Shown: positions 41,594 to 51,144, counted from the first letter of the stretch. The stretch is 53,775 nt of DNA from Treponema sp. UBA6852 (GCA_002449305.1 DKDI01000018.1:1-53775); one strand, 5' to 3'. Notes: generated by a model not told the origin, from the sequence alone. Translations and numbers: made by a program.

Positions 41594-41986
41594 TTATGGG
41601 CGAAGTCCGTCTACAATAAATTCTTTTGGAAGGCGGGCGGGCGCATTGTTTTTTACAGAAGCCCAAGTTACATCAGCTTCCGCACAAATGTGTCCGTCTT
41701 CTTTCTTTATAGTCTGATGAAAAGTTCCGCTTACAGCTCCAAGTTTTACAGGAGTTGTTTCTATTGTCAGATTATCATCAAGAAATGCTGAATTCTTGTA
41801 GAAAATATCAATGTGCGTTACGTAAAGATAGTAGCCAGCTTCTACAATTCCCTTGTAGTTGAATCCAATTTGGTGCAGATAATCCATGCGCGCTGTTTCA
41901 AGATAATTTAAATAAACTGCATTGTTTACATGGCTGTAACTGTCGCATTCGTAAGAGCGGACTGTAAGATTTGTTGTGTAAGTCAT
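41594..41986 (-). CDS. Acyl-CoA thioesterase, hotdog fold (4HBT)
   Basis: 130 aa. The motif YECDSYSHVNNAVYLNYLETARMDYL at the N-terminus is the YbgC/FadM-type active-site region (Asp with following His and Asn). It probably hydrolyses short- or medium-chain acyl-CoA. GGAGC lies before the ATG, 16 nt after the DUF5312-like gene, with which it is likely cotranscribed. Confidence 0.88.
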   Translation of the reverse strand: MTYTTNLTVRSYECDSYSHVNNAVYLNYLETARMDYLHQIGFNYKGIVEAGYYLYVTHIDIFYKNSAFLDDNLTIETTPVKLGAVSGTFHQTIKKEDGHICAEADVTWASVKNNAPARLPKEFIVDGLRP

Positions 41987-42002
41987 AGATGCTCCGTGGT
42001 TT

Positions 42003-43535
42003 TTAAGCGTCTTCGTTTACTTCAATATGGAAATTCTGCATAAGGGAAACAAAAGAAAAAATTTCCTTGTATACGCCGATGCACATTTGCTTGAGCTTTC
42101 CTTCCGCAAAATGATCTATGTCTTTCCAGTTTCTTATTAAAGTTGGGTGCGGCTTTATGCAGTCCTCAAGAACCATTTTAAGATTTCTTCCATAAGTGAT
42201 GAAAAGATTTACAGAACCAAGAATGATTCTTGCTGCGGAAGTATTTACGAAATTCAGTGTTGAATGAATTATGTTTCTTGATTCCTTGTCGCGTTCTGTT
42301 CGCGGAAGATGAGTTTTCATTTTTAAGCCAAGATCAACACTGTCATCAAGACTGTTGTCAAGTGCTATGATTTTGTCTGCGTTTTCAATAAGCTGATGGA
42401 AAGCTTCGCTCATTGGGGTTGCTAGCTGCTGGCTTGCCCATTCACCGCGGACAAGAAGAATGTCAGAAAGTTCCTTTACATCTTTTTTTACATAATCGAG
42501 AATAAATTTCTTTAAGTATGCAAGAGGCTCGCAATATTCAAACCTTCCAATTTCCTTGCGTTCAAAAGGCGCGCTCCCTGCTTCTGTATAAAATTTTAGT
42601 TTTTCTATTTGAGTTGTTCCAAAAATTTGGTTCAGAAGAACTTCTATTTTTCCTTCCGTCTGCTTTTCTTTTAGAGCAGATAAAGTATTTTCCGCCTGTT
42701 TTTTTACTTCCGTGATAAAATCGTCAACGATGTACAAATCTTTTGTTGTGTAAACTTCATTGTAAGATGGATCTTCGGAAATAAGCTGAATGAGCATTTC
42801 AATAATTTTGTTTTCTTTTAAATAGCGGATTCTTGCAAGGATTTTTTTCCAAACGCCAAGAGAAACCGGATCTGCGCCCTTTACTTTTTTTATCAGCTTG
42901 AAAACTTCGTCCCAAGAAGAATCAAACTGAATCGACCAAGCGACATCCATGAAATTTTTCAAGTCTTCAAGAACATAAGTTCCGCTTATAGGCATAAATC
43001 TTGGCGGATTTGAAAAGTTGTGCTCTTTAAGCGAACTGTCGAATTTTTTGAGCATAAAGAAATAATCGAACTGCACGAAATTTACAAAGCCCATGAGTTT
43101 TGTATAAACGCCATCGATTGCAGAAATTTTGTTGCTGTCGAATTCTGCGGAAAAGGCGTCCACATAAAGTTTTGTTTGCTCAAAAACTTCTTTTAGCGGC
43201 TTTTTCTTTGCGGCGTCTATAATTGCAAGTTCCGAAATGTTCCCTAGCGATTCAAGCTGTTTGTCCGAAAGAGAATTGTCAATTACAATCCGTTTAAATG
43301 CTTTTGGATTTATAGACTGAAGCATTGCCTGCGCTGGTGAAATTGCTTTATATATTTCGTAAAAGAATTTTGCAAAGCTTGAATCTATTTCATTAGAAGA
43401 AGTCTTGTAAAAATGATATTTGGTCTTAGAAAGGCTTTTTGCAATGTTTTTTAAGGCACGTTTTTTTGCGGCCTCTGGACTGTTTCCTCCAAAGAATGAA
43501 TTAAGCAAGTCCTTAAAAAAATTTCGATTCCCCAT
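42003..43535 (-). CDS. Conserved spirochaete protein (DUF5312-like), function unknown
   Basis: 510 aa, mostly helical, soluble, with no signal peptide and no catalytic motif I can name. It opens MGNRNFFKDLLNSFFGGNS and contains FYKTSSNEIDSSFAKFFYEIYKAISPA and YVLEDLKNFMDVAW. Length and composition fit a family that I associate with Treponema only (DUF5312); the match is from memory and not certain. Leaderless-type promoter directly before the ATG. Confidence 0.6.
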   Translation of the reverse strand: MGNRNFFKDLLNSFFGGNSPEAAKKRALKNIAKSLSKTKYHFYKTSSNEIDSSFAKFFYEIYKAISPAQAMLQSINPKAFKRIVIDNSLSDKQLESLGNISELAIIDAAKKKPLKEVFEQTKLYVDAFSAEFDSNKISAIDGVYTKLMGFVNFVQFDYFFMLKKFDSSLKEHNFSNPPRFMPISGTYVLEDLKNFMDVAWSIQFDSSWDEVFKLIKKVKGADPVSLGVWKKILARIRYLKENKIIEMLIQLISEDPSYNEVYTTKDLYIVDDFITEVKKQAENTLSALKEKQTEGKIEVLLNQIFGTTQIEKLKFYTEAGSAPFERKEIGRFEYCEPLAYLKKFILDYVKKDVKELSDILLVRGEWASQQLATPMSEAFHQLIENADKIIALDNSLDDSVDLGLKMKTHLPRTERDKESRNIIHSTLNFVNTSAARIILGSVNLFITYGRNLKMVLEDCIKPHPTLIRNWKDIDHFAEGKLKQMCIGVYKEIFSFVSLMQNFHIEVNEDA

Positions 43536-43541
43536 GCGGAA

Positions 43542-43570
43542 AATATACCTAAATAAACGAGCTTATTCAA
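43542..43570 (-). promoter_or_regulatory. Promoter of the DUF5312-like gene (leaderless type)
   Basis: On the minus strand TTGAAT (43565-43570), 17-nt spacer, TATATT (43542-43547), 6 nt to the ATG at 43535. Confidence 0.65.
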
Positions 43571-43585
43571 GGCGGTTATCTTGCA

Positions 43586-43614
43586 ATGACAAACTTAAAG
43601 AAAACTTGTATACT
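43586..43614 (+). promoter_or_regulatory. Promoter of the U32 peptidase gene (leaderless type)
   Basis: ATGACA (43586-43591), 17-nt spacer, TATACT (43609-43614), 6 nt to the ATG at 43621. Back to back with the promoter of the divergent gene in an 85-nt gap. Confidence 0.65.
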
Positions 43615-43620
43615 GAAAAA

Positions 43621-45840
43621 ATGACAGAATTATTAGCTCCTGCGGGAAATATTGAAGCGCTTGATGCTGCTATAGGCGAAGGCGCGGATGCAGTTTACAT
43701 GGGTTTGAAGAGTTTTAATGCAAGACTTAGATCTTCAAATTTTGCATGGAATCAGTTTGAGGCTGCTGTTCAAAGCGTGCACCGGCTTGGCAAAAAAATT
43801 TATGTAACTGTAAATACTGTTTGTGAAGAAAACGAAACAGAGCGTCTTTATAGATTTCTTTCATATTTAAATAAAATTGGACCGGACGGAATAATTGTTC
43901 AGGATTATGGCGTAATCAGAATGTGCCAGGAATTTTTTCCGGACTTGGAGCTTCATGCGTCAACACAGATGAATGTGGAAAGCGCGGCTGCTGCAAATCT
44001 TTTGTGCAAGCAGGGCGTAAAGCGTGTTGTTGTTGCGCGTGAGCTTGGACTTGAGGAAATCCGTGCAATAAAGGCAAAAACAAATGCCGAGCTTGAAATG
44101 TTTGTCCATGGCGCGCTTTGTGTGAGTGAATCAGGGCTTTGCCTTTTTTCAAGCTATCTTGGTGGAAAATCAGCTAACCGTGGAGTCTGCACTCAAGCTT
44201 GCCGTAGAATTTATTCAGCTGAAATTCCTGGAACTGTTGCAAACGGATATTATTTTTCTCCTTGCGACTTGGAACTTATTTCCCATGTTCCAGAACTTAT
44301 GGAAGCGGGCGTTGACAGCTTTAAAATTGAAGGCAGAATGAAAAGCGCAGAATATGTTGGAGCTGTAACCGCCGCCTACCGTTATGTAATGGATCATTGG
44401 CGTGAAGATAAAAAAGGTTCTATTGCAGAAGGCAAGCGAATTTTAAGTACAGATTTTGCGCGTTCAAAAACCGATTATTGGTATGGCTTTAAATCCGTAG
44501 AGGAAGGTGTTGATTCAGCTGGCGAAAAAATTTTGAATCCAAAGCAGGCTGGAGGAACTGGAATTTTCCTTGGAAAAATAAATCAGACAAGACCTGCCTC
44601 CGCTTCTGAAAAAGAACAATACGCATCTTCTTTGGAAAAGAAACAGGAATTTTCTATTCAAATGGCAACAATTTCTGGAGGCGACTACAACCCGGATCCG
44701 GGAGACAGCATTCGTCTGCATAAAAAAGATGACACAGGCCGCGAAAGCCACAAAATCCGCGTTCTTTCCGAGGACGTAAAAGGTTCAAGGTGGATTGACA
44801 TTCCTTCTGGATTTTCCAAGGGAGACAGCGTTTACCTTTTGCAGACAAAATCCATGTCCAAGCGTTATAAAAGAGTTCTTCCGTCTGACCTTTCAAAATT
44901 TAGAAAACAGCCCGGCCCTGAACGCTTGCCGATTTTGGATCTTACTCCGCTTGCAAAAAATGAGCTTAGCTGGTTTCCGGAAGGACTTTATATTCAGGTT
45001 TCGACTGTGGCGGATGCGCATATTGTTTCTTCTCTTCATCCGGTGCGGCTTATAATTGAACTTAATTCCGAAACAACTTATGATCTTCTGAACAAAGATT
45101 CGCCTGCAAAACCGTTGCTTCCGTACAGTAAAAAAATGACTGTGATTTCGCTTGATCCGTTCTTTGCTGAAGGAAAATCAGAAGAATTTGAAAACATTGT
45201 TTTAGTTCTTGTGGAAAAAGGATATTCAACTTTTATTGTAAACAACATTGCGCATATAAATATTCTGAAAAAATACAAGGTAAATTTGATTGCCGGTCCT
45301 TATCTTTACACTTTTAACCGCTGGGCCGTAAGCTTCCTTGAAAACAGCAATATTATGGCGTTGCAGTCTCCTGCAGAAAATTCTGAAAAAAACCTTGAAA
45401 CTGTTTTTGAAAACTCTTTGGAGCGTTCACGTGTTCTTCTTAGCGTTTTCTCTTATCCAGTTTTGTTCCGAATGAGATTCAAGCTGCCGGGCGATTATGA
45501 TTTTACTTATTTCAGCGACAAAGAAGGCATGGGATTTAAAGTGAATTCAACGCCGGACGGTTCGTTTGTAATGCCGGAATATCCGTTCAGTCTTTTGGAC
45601 AAAATGGAAACTTTAAAAAGCAAAGGCTGGACACATCAGCTTATAGACTTTTCAAAGACAAAAATTTTAAAGAGCGACATAAAAAACCTTGTTTCAATTA
45701 TACAGAAACATGATTTTATAGAAGGAGCTTCCAGATTTAATTGGAAAAATGGATTTTACAACCCAGAAAAAATGGAAGCTTATCAGGCGGCTCAGGCTAG
45801 AAATGCCCAGACTGCAAAAGACAATAAGAAGCGAAAATAA
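43621..45840 (+). CDS. U32 family peptidase / hydroxylase-like protein
   Basis: 739 aa. The U32 catalytic-type domain fills about residues 1-330: TELLAPAGNIEALDAAIGEGADAVYMG, ELHASTQMNV, and the Cys-rich signature ELEMFVHGALCVSESGLCLF then NRGVCTQACRRIY. The four Cys could hold an iron-sulfur cluster as in UbiU/V and RlhA-type members. The last 400 residues include the U32 C-terminal beta domain and an extra part. An upstream in-frame ATG (43420) would overlap the divergent gene and is rejected. U32 members act in tRNA/rRNA hydroxylation or proteolysis; which one applies here is open. Confidence 0.85.
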   Translation: MTELLAPAGNIEALDAAIGEGADAVYMGLKSFNARLRSSNFAWNQFEAAVQSVHRLGKKIYVTVNTVCEENETERLYRFLSYLNKIGPDGIIVQDYGVIRMCQEFFPDLELHASTQMNVESAAAANLLCKQGVKRVVVARELGLEEIRAIKAKTNAELEMFVHGALCVSESGLCLFSSYLGGKSANRGVCTQACRRIYSAEIPGTVANGYYFSPCDLELISHVPELMEAGVDSFKIEGRMKSAEYVGAVTAAYRYVMDHWREDKKGSIAEGKRILSTDFARSKTDYWYGFKSVEEGVDSAGEKILNPKQAGGTGIFLGKINQTRPASASEKEQYASSLEKKQEFSIQMATISGGDYNPDPGDSIRLHKKDDTGRESHKIRVLSEDVKGSRWIDIPSGFSKGDSVYLLQTKSMSKRYKRVLPSDLSKFRKQPGPERLPILDLTPLAKNELSWFPEGLYIQVSTVADAHIVSSLHPVRLIIELNSETTYDLLNKDSPAKPLLPYSKKMTVISLDPFFAEGKSEEFENIVLVLVEKGYSTFIVNNIAHINILKKYKVNLIAGPYLYTFNRWAVSFLENSNIMALQSPAENSEKNLETVFENSLERSRVLLSVFSYPVLFRMRFKLPGDYDFTYFSDKEGMGFKVNSTPDGSFVMPEYPFSLLDKMETLKSKGWTHQLIDFSKTKILKSDIKNLVSIIQKHDFIEGASRFNWKNGFYNPEKMEAYQAAQARNAQTAKDNKKRK

Positions 45841-45855
45841 TCATTGAAAAAGAAT

Positions 45856-45934
45856 GTCATTCCCCGATTCTGTCGGGGAATCCGCTATAATTTGCACATG
45901 GATTGTCAGATTATCGGGTCAAGCCCGATAATGA
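45856..45934. repeat. Palindromic repeat pair (GTCATT...AATGAT type)
   Basis: TTCCCCGA-ttctg-TCGGGGAA (about 45860-45880) directly after GTCA, and TTATCGGG-tcaa-CCCGATAA (about 45911-45931) directly before TGAT. Same outer signature as 8041-8181. It lies between convergent genes and could also stop transcription both ways. Confidence 0.6.
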
Positions 45935-45936
45935 TA

Positions 45937-46392
45937 TTAGAATTCCAAATCATCTTCTAGCGGCTCACAAAATTCATCGGGCGCAGCTTCAAGAGATTCT
46001 TCTTTTGATTTTTTTCCAGATGTTTTTTTAGGAGCTGGAAGAGCTTTTTCTTCAGCTTTTTTGGGAATCGGCTTAAAATCAACGTGCTCGGCGATTATTT
46101 CTATGATGCTGCGTTTTTTTCCGTCTTCGGTTTGCATTGTTGTCTGCTTGAGTCTTCCGACTACACGGATTCCTCTTCCTTTTGGGCACCATTTTTCGCA
46201 AAGTTCAGCGGTTTGTCCGAATGTCGCGACATCAAAGTACGAAACTTCATCAACGTAGTTTCCGTCGCTGGCTTTGTACTTTCTGTTTACGGCAATTGGA
46301 ATCCGGCAGAATGAAGCTCCGTTTTTGCAGTTTTTTCTTTCTGGCTGGCGTACAACATTTCCTTCCAGAATAATTTGATTCAAGGCATTCAT
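45937..46392 (-). CDS. ssb: Single-stranded DNA-binding protein
   Basis: 151 aa from the ATG at 46392, which has GGAGG 5 nt before it. OB-fold residues 1-105 (NQIILEGNVVRQPERK, FCRIPIAVNRKYK, YFDVATFGQTAELCEKWCPKGRGIRVVGRLKQ). A Lys/Ala-rich linker and the acidic tip EPLEDDLEF follow, the contact point for partner proteins; the usual last residues DDDIPF are altered to DDLEF. A single gene with its own leader. Confidence 0.93.
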   Translation of the reverse strand: MNALNQIILEGNVVRQPERKNCKNGASFCRIPIAVNRKYKASDGNYVDEVSYFDVATFGQTAELCEKWCPKGRGIRVVGRLKQTTMQTEDGKKRSIIEIIAEHVDFKPIPKKAEEKALPAPKKTSGKKSKEESLEAAPDEFCEPLEDDLEF

Positions 46393-46573
46393 AAAATCCT
46401 CCATAAAAATAAAATAATTTTTCCGAAGCTTTTTGCTTTCGTGATTTCAATTAAATTTATTTCCGTTTTTTTACAAAAAATGCTTTCCTTCAAAAATAAA
46501 TTTCAGAAATTTCCTTTAAATAAAAACACCTGCTACATTTGCGTTATTTGTTTACTCTTGTTGTTTTTCCATA

Positions 46574-46579
46574 TATAAT
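46574..46579 (+). promoter_or_regulatory. -10 of the gene at 46587 (leaderless type)
   Basis: Perfect TATAAT, 7 nt before the ATG; -35 region weak (TTTACT at about 17 nt). No ribosome site. Confidence 0.5.
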
Positions 46580-46586
46580 ATGCGGC

Positions 46587-48521
46587 ATGGCTACGACCTC
46601 GAATATTTTGACACTTTTAAAATTCAATTGTTCCAAGCAAAAAACAGATATGCTTGAATACGGACAGTTCGCAGACTATGTTCACAGATATGCTCAGCAT
46701 CACATTGAAGAAAATTCCGCGCTTGAAAGTTATTGCTCAAGCGATTACAAAGCTGTGCTTGAAGCTGAAATAAACGGTCTTGTGGCTGACCGTCAGGTTG
46801 TAATCAGTTCTATAAGAAATAAAGACTATATTTTTGTTGTTCCATATTTTATTGAAAAATACAACGGCTTGTTTAATCAGATTGAAGCTAATATTTCGAT
46901 TCCGTTTCCAAGCATAAATGATATGCCGAAAATTGTTCCGATTGATGTTGTTACAAAAAAACAGGCTGATGAAATTATTTACGGACGCTTAGACAAAGAA
47001 GAAATTAACGACAGAACTCTTTACTGCATCGTTTTTTCAAAGACAGTTCCTTCTCTTATTTATCCGTCTTCTTTTCCAATTGCAAATCTTATAAACCTTG
47101 CGCTGAAAAAACTTCAGGAGCTTATGCACAAGGAAGAATCGCATGATTATTTTTTAAAGAAGCTTTCAATTTCAAATCCCGGAAAAGAGCTTTCTATAAA
47201 AACATTTTTCAATCAGTTTTGCGCAAATCCATCAACGGTTCTTGATATTTTAAAGAACACAGGCGACAATTTTTATTACTGGAGCCAGCTCTGTTATTTT
47301 ATAAAGCAGGATTACACAAAACTCAAAGATTTTGCGCCGGAAGACATTACGATTTTGCAGTCAGTTGCCATAATTGAAATTGCAACTTCTTATTATAAAT
47401 CAAAGGCTGCAGAAAAATTGCAGGCGCAGGCGGCGTTTGAGCAACTGGATATTCTTATGAAAAATCCTCCATATTATTACAATTTAAATGACATCAGAAA
47501 AATGAAGGATAAAACTGGAATTCCGCTTTTGGGCCAGTACAAAGAAGAGCAGCTGATGAATCATTTAAAGGCGAAGACTCAGGAATCTATTGGAAACCAG
47601 ATGCCGGAGCTTTTGATTTTTAAGGTTAACGATGGAAACGGATATTATATTTTCAAGGAACGCGTCATTCCTCTTATAATCAGGCTTGCAAACGATGTGC
47701 GCATTTTGGTGCGTGAGGCTCTTATAAAAAGCTGGTACAACAATCTTAAGGAATATGAGCTTCTGCCTGAAATGAAAGAAAATGCAGCTTTTGAAAGATG
47801 TCTTGAGCGAGAAGTTTCTTCTATTGAGCCTGTGCTTTCGGCCCTTTTGAATGCTTCATTTTTGCCGGTTGTCGCTTTTGAAGACCAGACTCCGGGACAT
47901 ATAACCTTGTTCAGAAATGATTCTCTTATTTCTTACAGCGAACTTCTTATGCTTAGCAGGCAGGAACTTCTTGCAGATGCAAAGTTAAAATTGCCGTTCT
48001 GGTACGCAATGCCGATTGTTTCATTTATAATGAAGCTTTTGTTTAAAAAGCCTAAGCCAAAAGCAAGAAAAGAAGCTTCCGCAGCTTTAAAAATTCAAAA
48101 TGAACTAAAAGAAAAAGAAAGCGAAATTTTAAAACGCCGCGATGAAGATGACAGCATAGATCCAAAAAATACAAGGCGCAGAGAACTAAGAAAACTTGCT
48201 GTTGAAATTGAAAAAGAATTTGTTCCGGAAAGCAGCACTTTGGACCGTGAACTAAAAGGCTATATGCACGAATGGAATGACAGAATCGGAAAGCAGAATT
48301 ACGAAAATCTTGGCGAGGATGTCAATTCTTTAATCCGCGATTATTTCAGAAAAGTTTTGCGTACTTTAAAAGCTGACACTTTCAATGCGGAGCGAATTCG
48401 GCGTCTTGCGGAATCTTTGGTTGACACTCCAAGCATGATGAAAATAAAAAATCATCCGGCTTTAAAAAGATACGTTGAGCTTTACATCATAAAGATTGTA
48501 AAAAATTTGCCTTCAAACTAA
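46587..48521 (+). CDS. Large conserved protein of unknown function (Treponema type)
   Basis: 644 aa, soluble, no signal peptide. It opens MATTSNILTLLKFNCSKQK. Alternating charged helical stretches, with one hydrophobic run near residue 475 (PFWYAMPIVSFIMKLLF). The C-terminal third is highly charged and coiled-coil-like (about 490-560). I recognise no domain. It precedes corA by 116 nt. The ATG at 46587 is chosen because TATAAT lies 7 nt before it; the in-frame ATG at 46539 lies upstream of that promoter. Confidence 0.6.
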   Translation: MATTSNILTLLKFNCSKQKTDMLEYGQFADYVHRYAQHHIEENSALESYCSSDYKAVLEAEINGLVADRQVVISSIRNKDYIFVVPYFIEKYNGLFNQIEANISIPFPSINDMPKIVPIDVVTKKQADEIIYGRLDKEEINDRTLYCIVFSKTVPSLIYPSSFPIANLINLALKKLQELMHKEESHDYFLKKLSISNPGKELSIKTFFNQFCANPSTVLDILKNTGDNFYYWSQLCYFIKQDYTKLKDFAPEDITILQSVAIIEIATSYYKSKAAEKLQAQAAFEQLDILMKNPPYYYNLNDIRKMKDKTGIPLLGQYKEEQLMNHLKAKTQESIGNQMPELLIFKVNDGNGYYIFKERVIPLIIRLANDVRILVREALIKSWYNNLKEYELLPEMKENAAFERCLEREVSSIEPVLSALLNASFLPVVAFEDQTPGHITLFRNDSLISYSELLMLSRQELLADAKLKLPFWYAMPIVSFIMKLLFKKPKPKARKEASAALKIQNELKEKESEILKRRDEDDSIDPKNTRRRELRKLAVEIEKEFVPESSTLDRELKGYMHEWNDRIGKQNYENLGEDVNSLIRDYFRKVLRTLKADTFNAERIRRLAESLVDTPSMMKIKNHPALKRYVELYIIKIVKNLPSN

Positions 48522-48637
48522 AATAGAGTTGGTTATGGATAGCGGCAGTTGTTATCAACGTAGATTAGAAAAAATTACGGCAGTTTCTGTTTTGCTTGCA
48601 TAGAATTTTGGGAGCTGCCTTTTAGCGGGGATTTGCT

Positions 48638-49693
48638 ATGATTACATATTGGCAGCAGGAAAACGGAAAACTTGTAAGCAAGGAAAAAGAAGAGCTTGTC
48701 CCGGAAATGAACACTTGGGTTGATGCAAGATCTGTTACAAGAGACGACATCCGCGAGCTTGAAGAAACTTACGGAATCGATTCTGAAAACATGCTTGATA
48801 TTCTTGACCCGGACGAACTTTCCCGAATTGAACGGAATGATGACACTGGATATACTTTTACAATTATAAAGCTTCCTGTTTTTTCTCCGGGAGACGATGT
48901 AAGCTATTTTACAGCTCCGTTGGGAATAATTACATTCGACAAATTTTTTATAACAATTTGCTGGACTGACTGCGAGGTTCTAAAAGATTTTGCCGCAAAC
49001 AGAATCAAAGAGCTTTCACTTAACGATTTTCCGGCTTTTACGATTCGCTTTATGTCTCGCGCAGATCTTACGTTTTTGCGCTACTTGAAAGAACTTAACC
49101 GGCGCGCCACAACAATTCAAAATGAAATGCTACGCTCTGTTCAGAACCATGAATTGATTCAGCTTTTAAACATTCAAAAATCGCTTGTGTTTTTTACAAC
49201 ATCTCTAAAAAGCAACCAGATGCTTTTGGAAAAACTCCGCAAGACAAAAATTATCAAGTTGGATGAAGAAGATCAGGACTGGATTGATGACGTTGAAATT
49301 GACAACAAGCAGGCTTTGGACATGGCTGGAACTTACACGAATATTATGGCAGGAATGAACGATGCCTTTGCTTCGGTTTTGTCGAACAATTTGAATATCG
49401 TTATGAAAACAATGACCGCCTGGAACCTTGTGCTTATGCTTCCGACTTTGGTAACAAGCTATTTTGGAATAAATGTTCCTCTTCCTTGGGCGACTTCAAA
49501 ATGGATTGGCGCTGTTGCGATTGCGGGACTTTGCGTTTTTACTTCCGTGTTTGGATATTTTATGTTTATGAAACGCCGTCTTACTCCGTCTGTTGAAGCA
49601 AGAAAAAGAATTTCATTTAAAGCCCGGCGCGCGGAACGAAAGCAAAGACGCTACATAAAAAAACAGGAAAAAATAGCGGAGAAAAGAAAATGA
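48638..49693 (+). CDS. CorA-like divalent cation transporter (GIN variant)
   Basis: 351 aa. Cytoplasmic N-terminal domain (about 1-285) with a long basic helix, then two C-terminal membrane segments (about 268-290 and 300-322). The usual YGMN motif after TM1 reads YFGIN, with Asn kept and Met replaced by Ile. GxN variants occur in ZntB-like members, so the ion may be Mg, Zn or another. GCGGGG precedes the ATG. Overlaps the next gene by 4 nt. Confidence 0.87.
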   Translation: MITYWQQENGKLVSKEKEELVPEMNTWVDARSVTRDDIRELEETYGIDSENMLDILDPDELSRIERNDDTGYTFTIIKLPVFSPGDDVSYFTAPLGIITFDKFFITICWTDCEVLKDFAANRIKELSLNDFPAFTIRFMSRADLTFLRYLKELNRRATTIQNEMLRSVQNHELIQLLNIQKSLVFFTTSLKSNQMLLEKLRKTKIIKLDEEDQDWIDDVEIDNKQALDMAGTYTNIMAGMNDAFASVLSNNLNIVMKTMTAWNLVLMLPTLVTSYFGINVPLPWATSKWIGAVAIAGLCVFTSVFGYFMFMKRRLTPSVEARKRISFKARRAERKQRRYIKKQEKIAEKRK

Positions 49694-50664
49694 AATTTAC
49701 AAAAATTTTTGCATTGATTTTTTTTGCAGCGGCACAGATTTTTGCGCAGGAATCTTCAGAGAATTTTTTTAATGATATTGATTTTGTTGAATTCGCTTCT
49801 TCAAGAAAAAAAATTGAATATATAATTGGAGAAAATTCCCAGTCGGTAACTGCAAAGAGAAGAGTTTTTCCATTCAAGATTAACCGCTACGAAACAACTT
49901 ACAACCTTTGGTACAAAGTGCGATTGTGGGCAGAAGAAAACGGATATGTTTTTGCGAATCCCGGGCAGGAAGGTTCTTCTGGTTCAAGAGGAAAAGCTCC
50001 GACTCAGATGAACTGCTATGAGCCTGTTACAAATATAAATTGGTACGATGCCGTTGTCTGGTGCAATGCGTTCAGCGAGATGGATGGAAAAGTTCCCTGC
50101 TATTTTTACGACGGACAGATTTTAAAAGACGCCACAGATACAGCTTCGTGCGACTTGTCGGAATGCAACTGGAAAAGCAATGGCTACAGGCTTCCGACTG
50201 AAACCGAATGGGAATATGCGGCAAGAAAAACTTCTAGCGGACTGCAATCTGGAGCTTTGGCTAGCGGACAAGTTGATTCAAACGGAAAAGACGATTCTTC
50301 TGTTCCAGTTGAAGAAGTCGCCTGGTATTTTGAAAATTCAAATGGAACGAAACGAGTTGGAACAGCCGGAACTCCATTTTCTACAAGCGCACCTCCAAGC
50401 CCTTCAAGCGGAAATCCAAATGGAGCCGGAATTTTTGACATGAGCGGAAACGTGATTGAATTTTGCTGGGATTGGGAAGCTCCTTATGAAGCCTATGATT
50501 TGTCCAAAAGATACTCAGGTCCAAAATATGGCGCGGAACGTGTTATGCGCGGCGGAAGCTGGAATGAATACACGCTTTTTGTTTCGGCAGGAGACCGCTA
50601 CTCTTACGATCCAAATGAAGCCTACAATTTTTTTGGATTCAGAATTGCAGCTAGCGTAAAATGA
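49690..50664 (+). CDS. Exported SUMF1/FGE-fold protein, catalytic cysteines absent
   Basis: 324 aa. Signal peptide ending AAAQIFA (residues 1-20). Formylglycine-generating-enzyme-like domain from about 55 to 322: YETTYNLWYKVRLWA, NINWYDAVVWCNAFSEM, YRLPTETEWEYAAR, GIFDMSGNVIEFCWDW, RVMRGGSWNE and FFGFRIAASVK. In true FGE the segment after GGSW holds the two active Cys; here it reads TLFVSAGDRYSYDP with none. It is therefore probably a binding or structural member in the periplasm. ATGA overlap with corA and with the next gene. Confidence 0.85.
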   Translation: MKFTKIFALIFFAAAQIFAQESSENFFNDIDFVEFASSRKKIEYIIGENSQSVTAKRRVFPFKINRYETTYNLWYKVRLWAEENGYVFANPGQEGSSGSRGKAPTQMNCYEPVTNINWYDAVVWCNAFSEMDGKVPCYFYDGQILKDATDTASCDLSECNWKSNGYRLPTETEWEYAARKTSSGLQSGALASGQVDSNGKDDSSVPVEEVAWYFENSNGTKRVGTAGTPFSTSAPPSPSSGNPNGAGIFDMSGNVIEFCWDWEAPYEAYDLSKRYSGPKYGAERVMRGGSWNEYTLFVSAGDRYSYDPNEAYNFFGFRIAASVK

Positions 50665-51116
50665 ATTTTCAAAATTACAAAGAACTTTTGATTTCTTCAC
50701 TTTCACAGAATTACAAAATTGATTCTTTTTACCTTGGCGAAGAATACGATATTGCAGGAACGCTTTCAAAAAACGATGACGGCTTTGAGCAGAAAGAAGC
50801 GTGCTTAGTTTCGTTTTGCAATGATGAAAATTTTGTTTTGTCCGAACTTCAAAGATTGCCTGAAATAACACTTTCCGGCGCAGACGGTTTTTCAAGAAAC
50901 AGGCGTTCTGTTGTTTTGCGCGTTTTTGTAATGCAGGACGTTTCGTTTGAACTTGCAAAAAAAATCAGGGCGTTCAATTTCAGCAGGGCAAAAAAAAGTC
51001 AGTTTTGGAGCTATGTGGAAAGCCAGGTTGTTCTTGTGGACTTGAAAAATTGCTGCACATATTCAAATCTTTCTGGAGAAGAAAAAAGAAAGTTATTCAA
51101 GTTCACGGAAAATTAA
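50661..51116 (+). CDS. Small conserved protein of unknown function
   Basis: 151 aa, mixed alpha/beta, soluble, no signal peptide. It opens MNFQNYKELLISSLSQNYKI and has a strand-rich middle (RSVVLRVFVMQDVSFELAKKI). The start overlaps the SUMF1-like stop by 4 nt, so the three genes from corA on are translationally coupled. No family recognised. Confidence 0.6.
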   Translation: MNFQNYKELLISSLSQNYKIDSFYLGEEYDIAGTLSKNDDGFEQKEACLVSFCNDENFVLSELQRLPEITLSGADGFSRNRRSVVLRVFVMQDVSFELAKKIRAFNFSRAKKSQFWSYVESQVVLVDLKNCCTYSNLSGEEKRKLFKFTEN

Positions 51117-51144
51117 AACGCGAAAATCGGCGCAGAACCCGCAA

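Noticed and set aside
43420..43620. N-terminal extension of the U32 peptidase
   Set aside because: It overlaps the start of the divergent gene and includes both promoters; the U32 domain begins at 43621.
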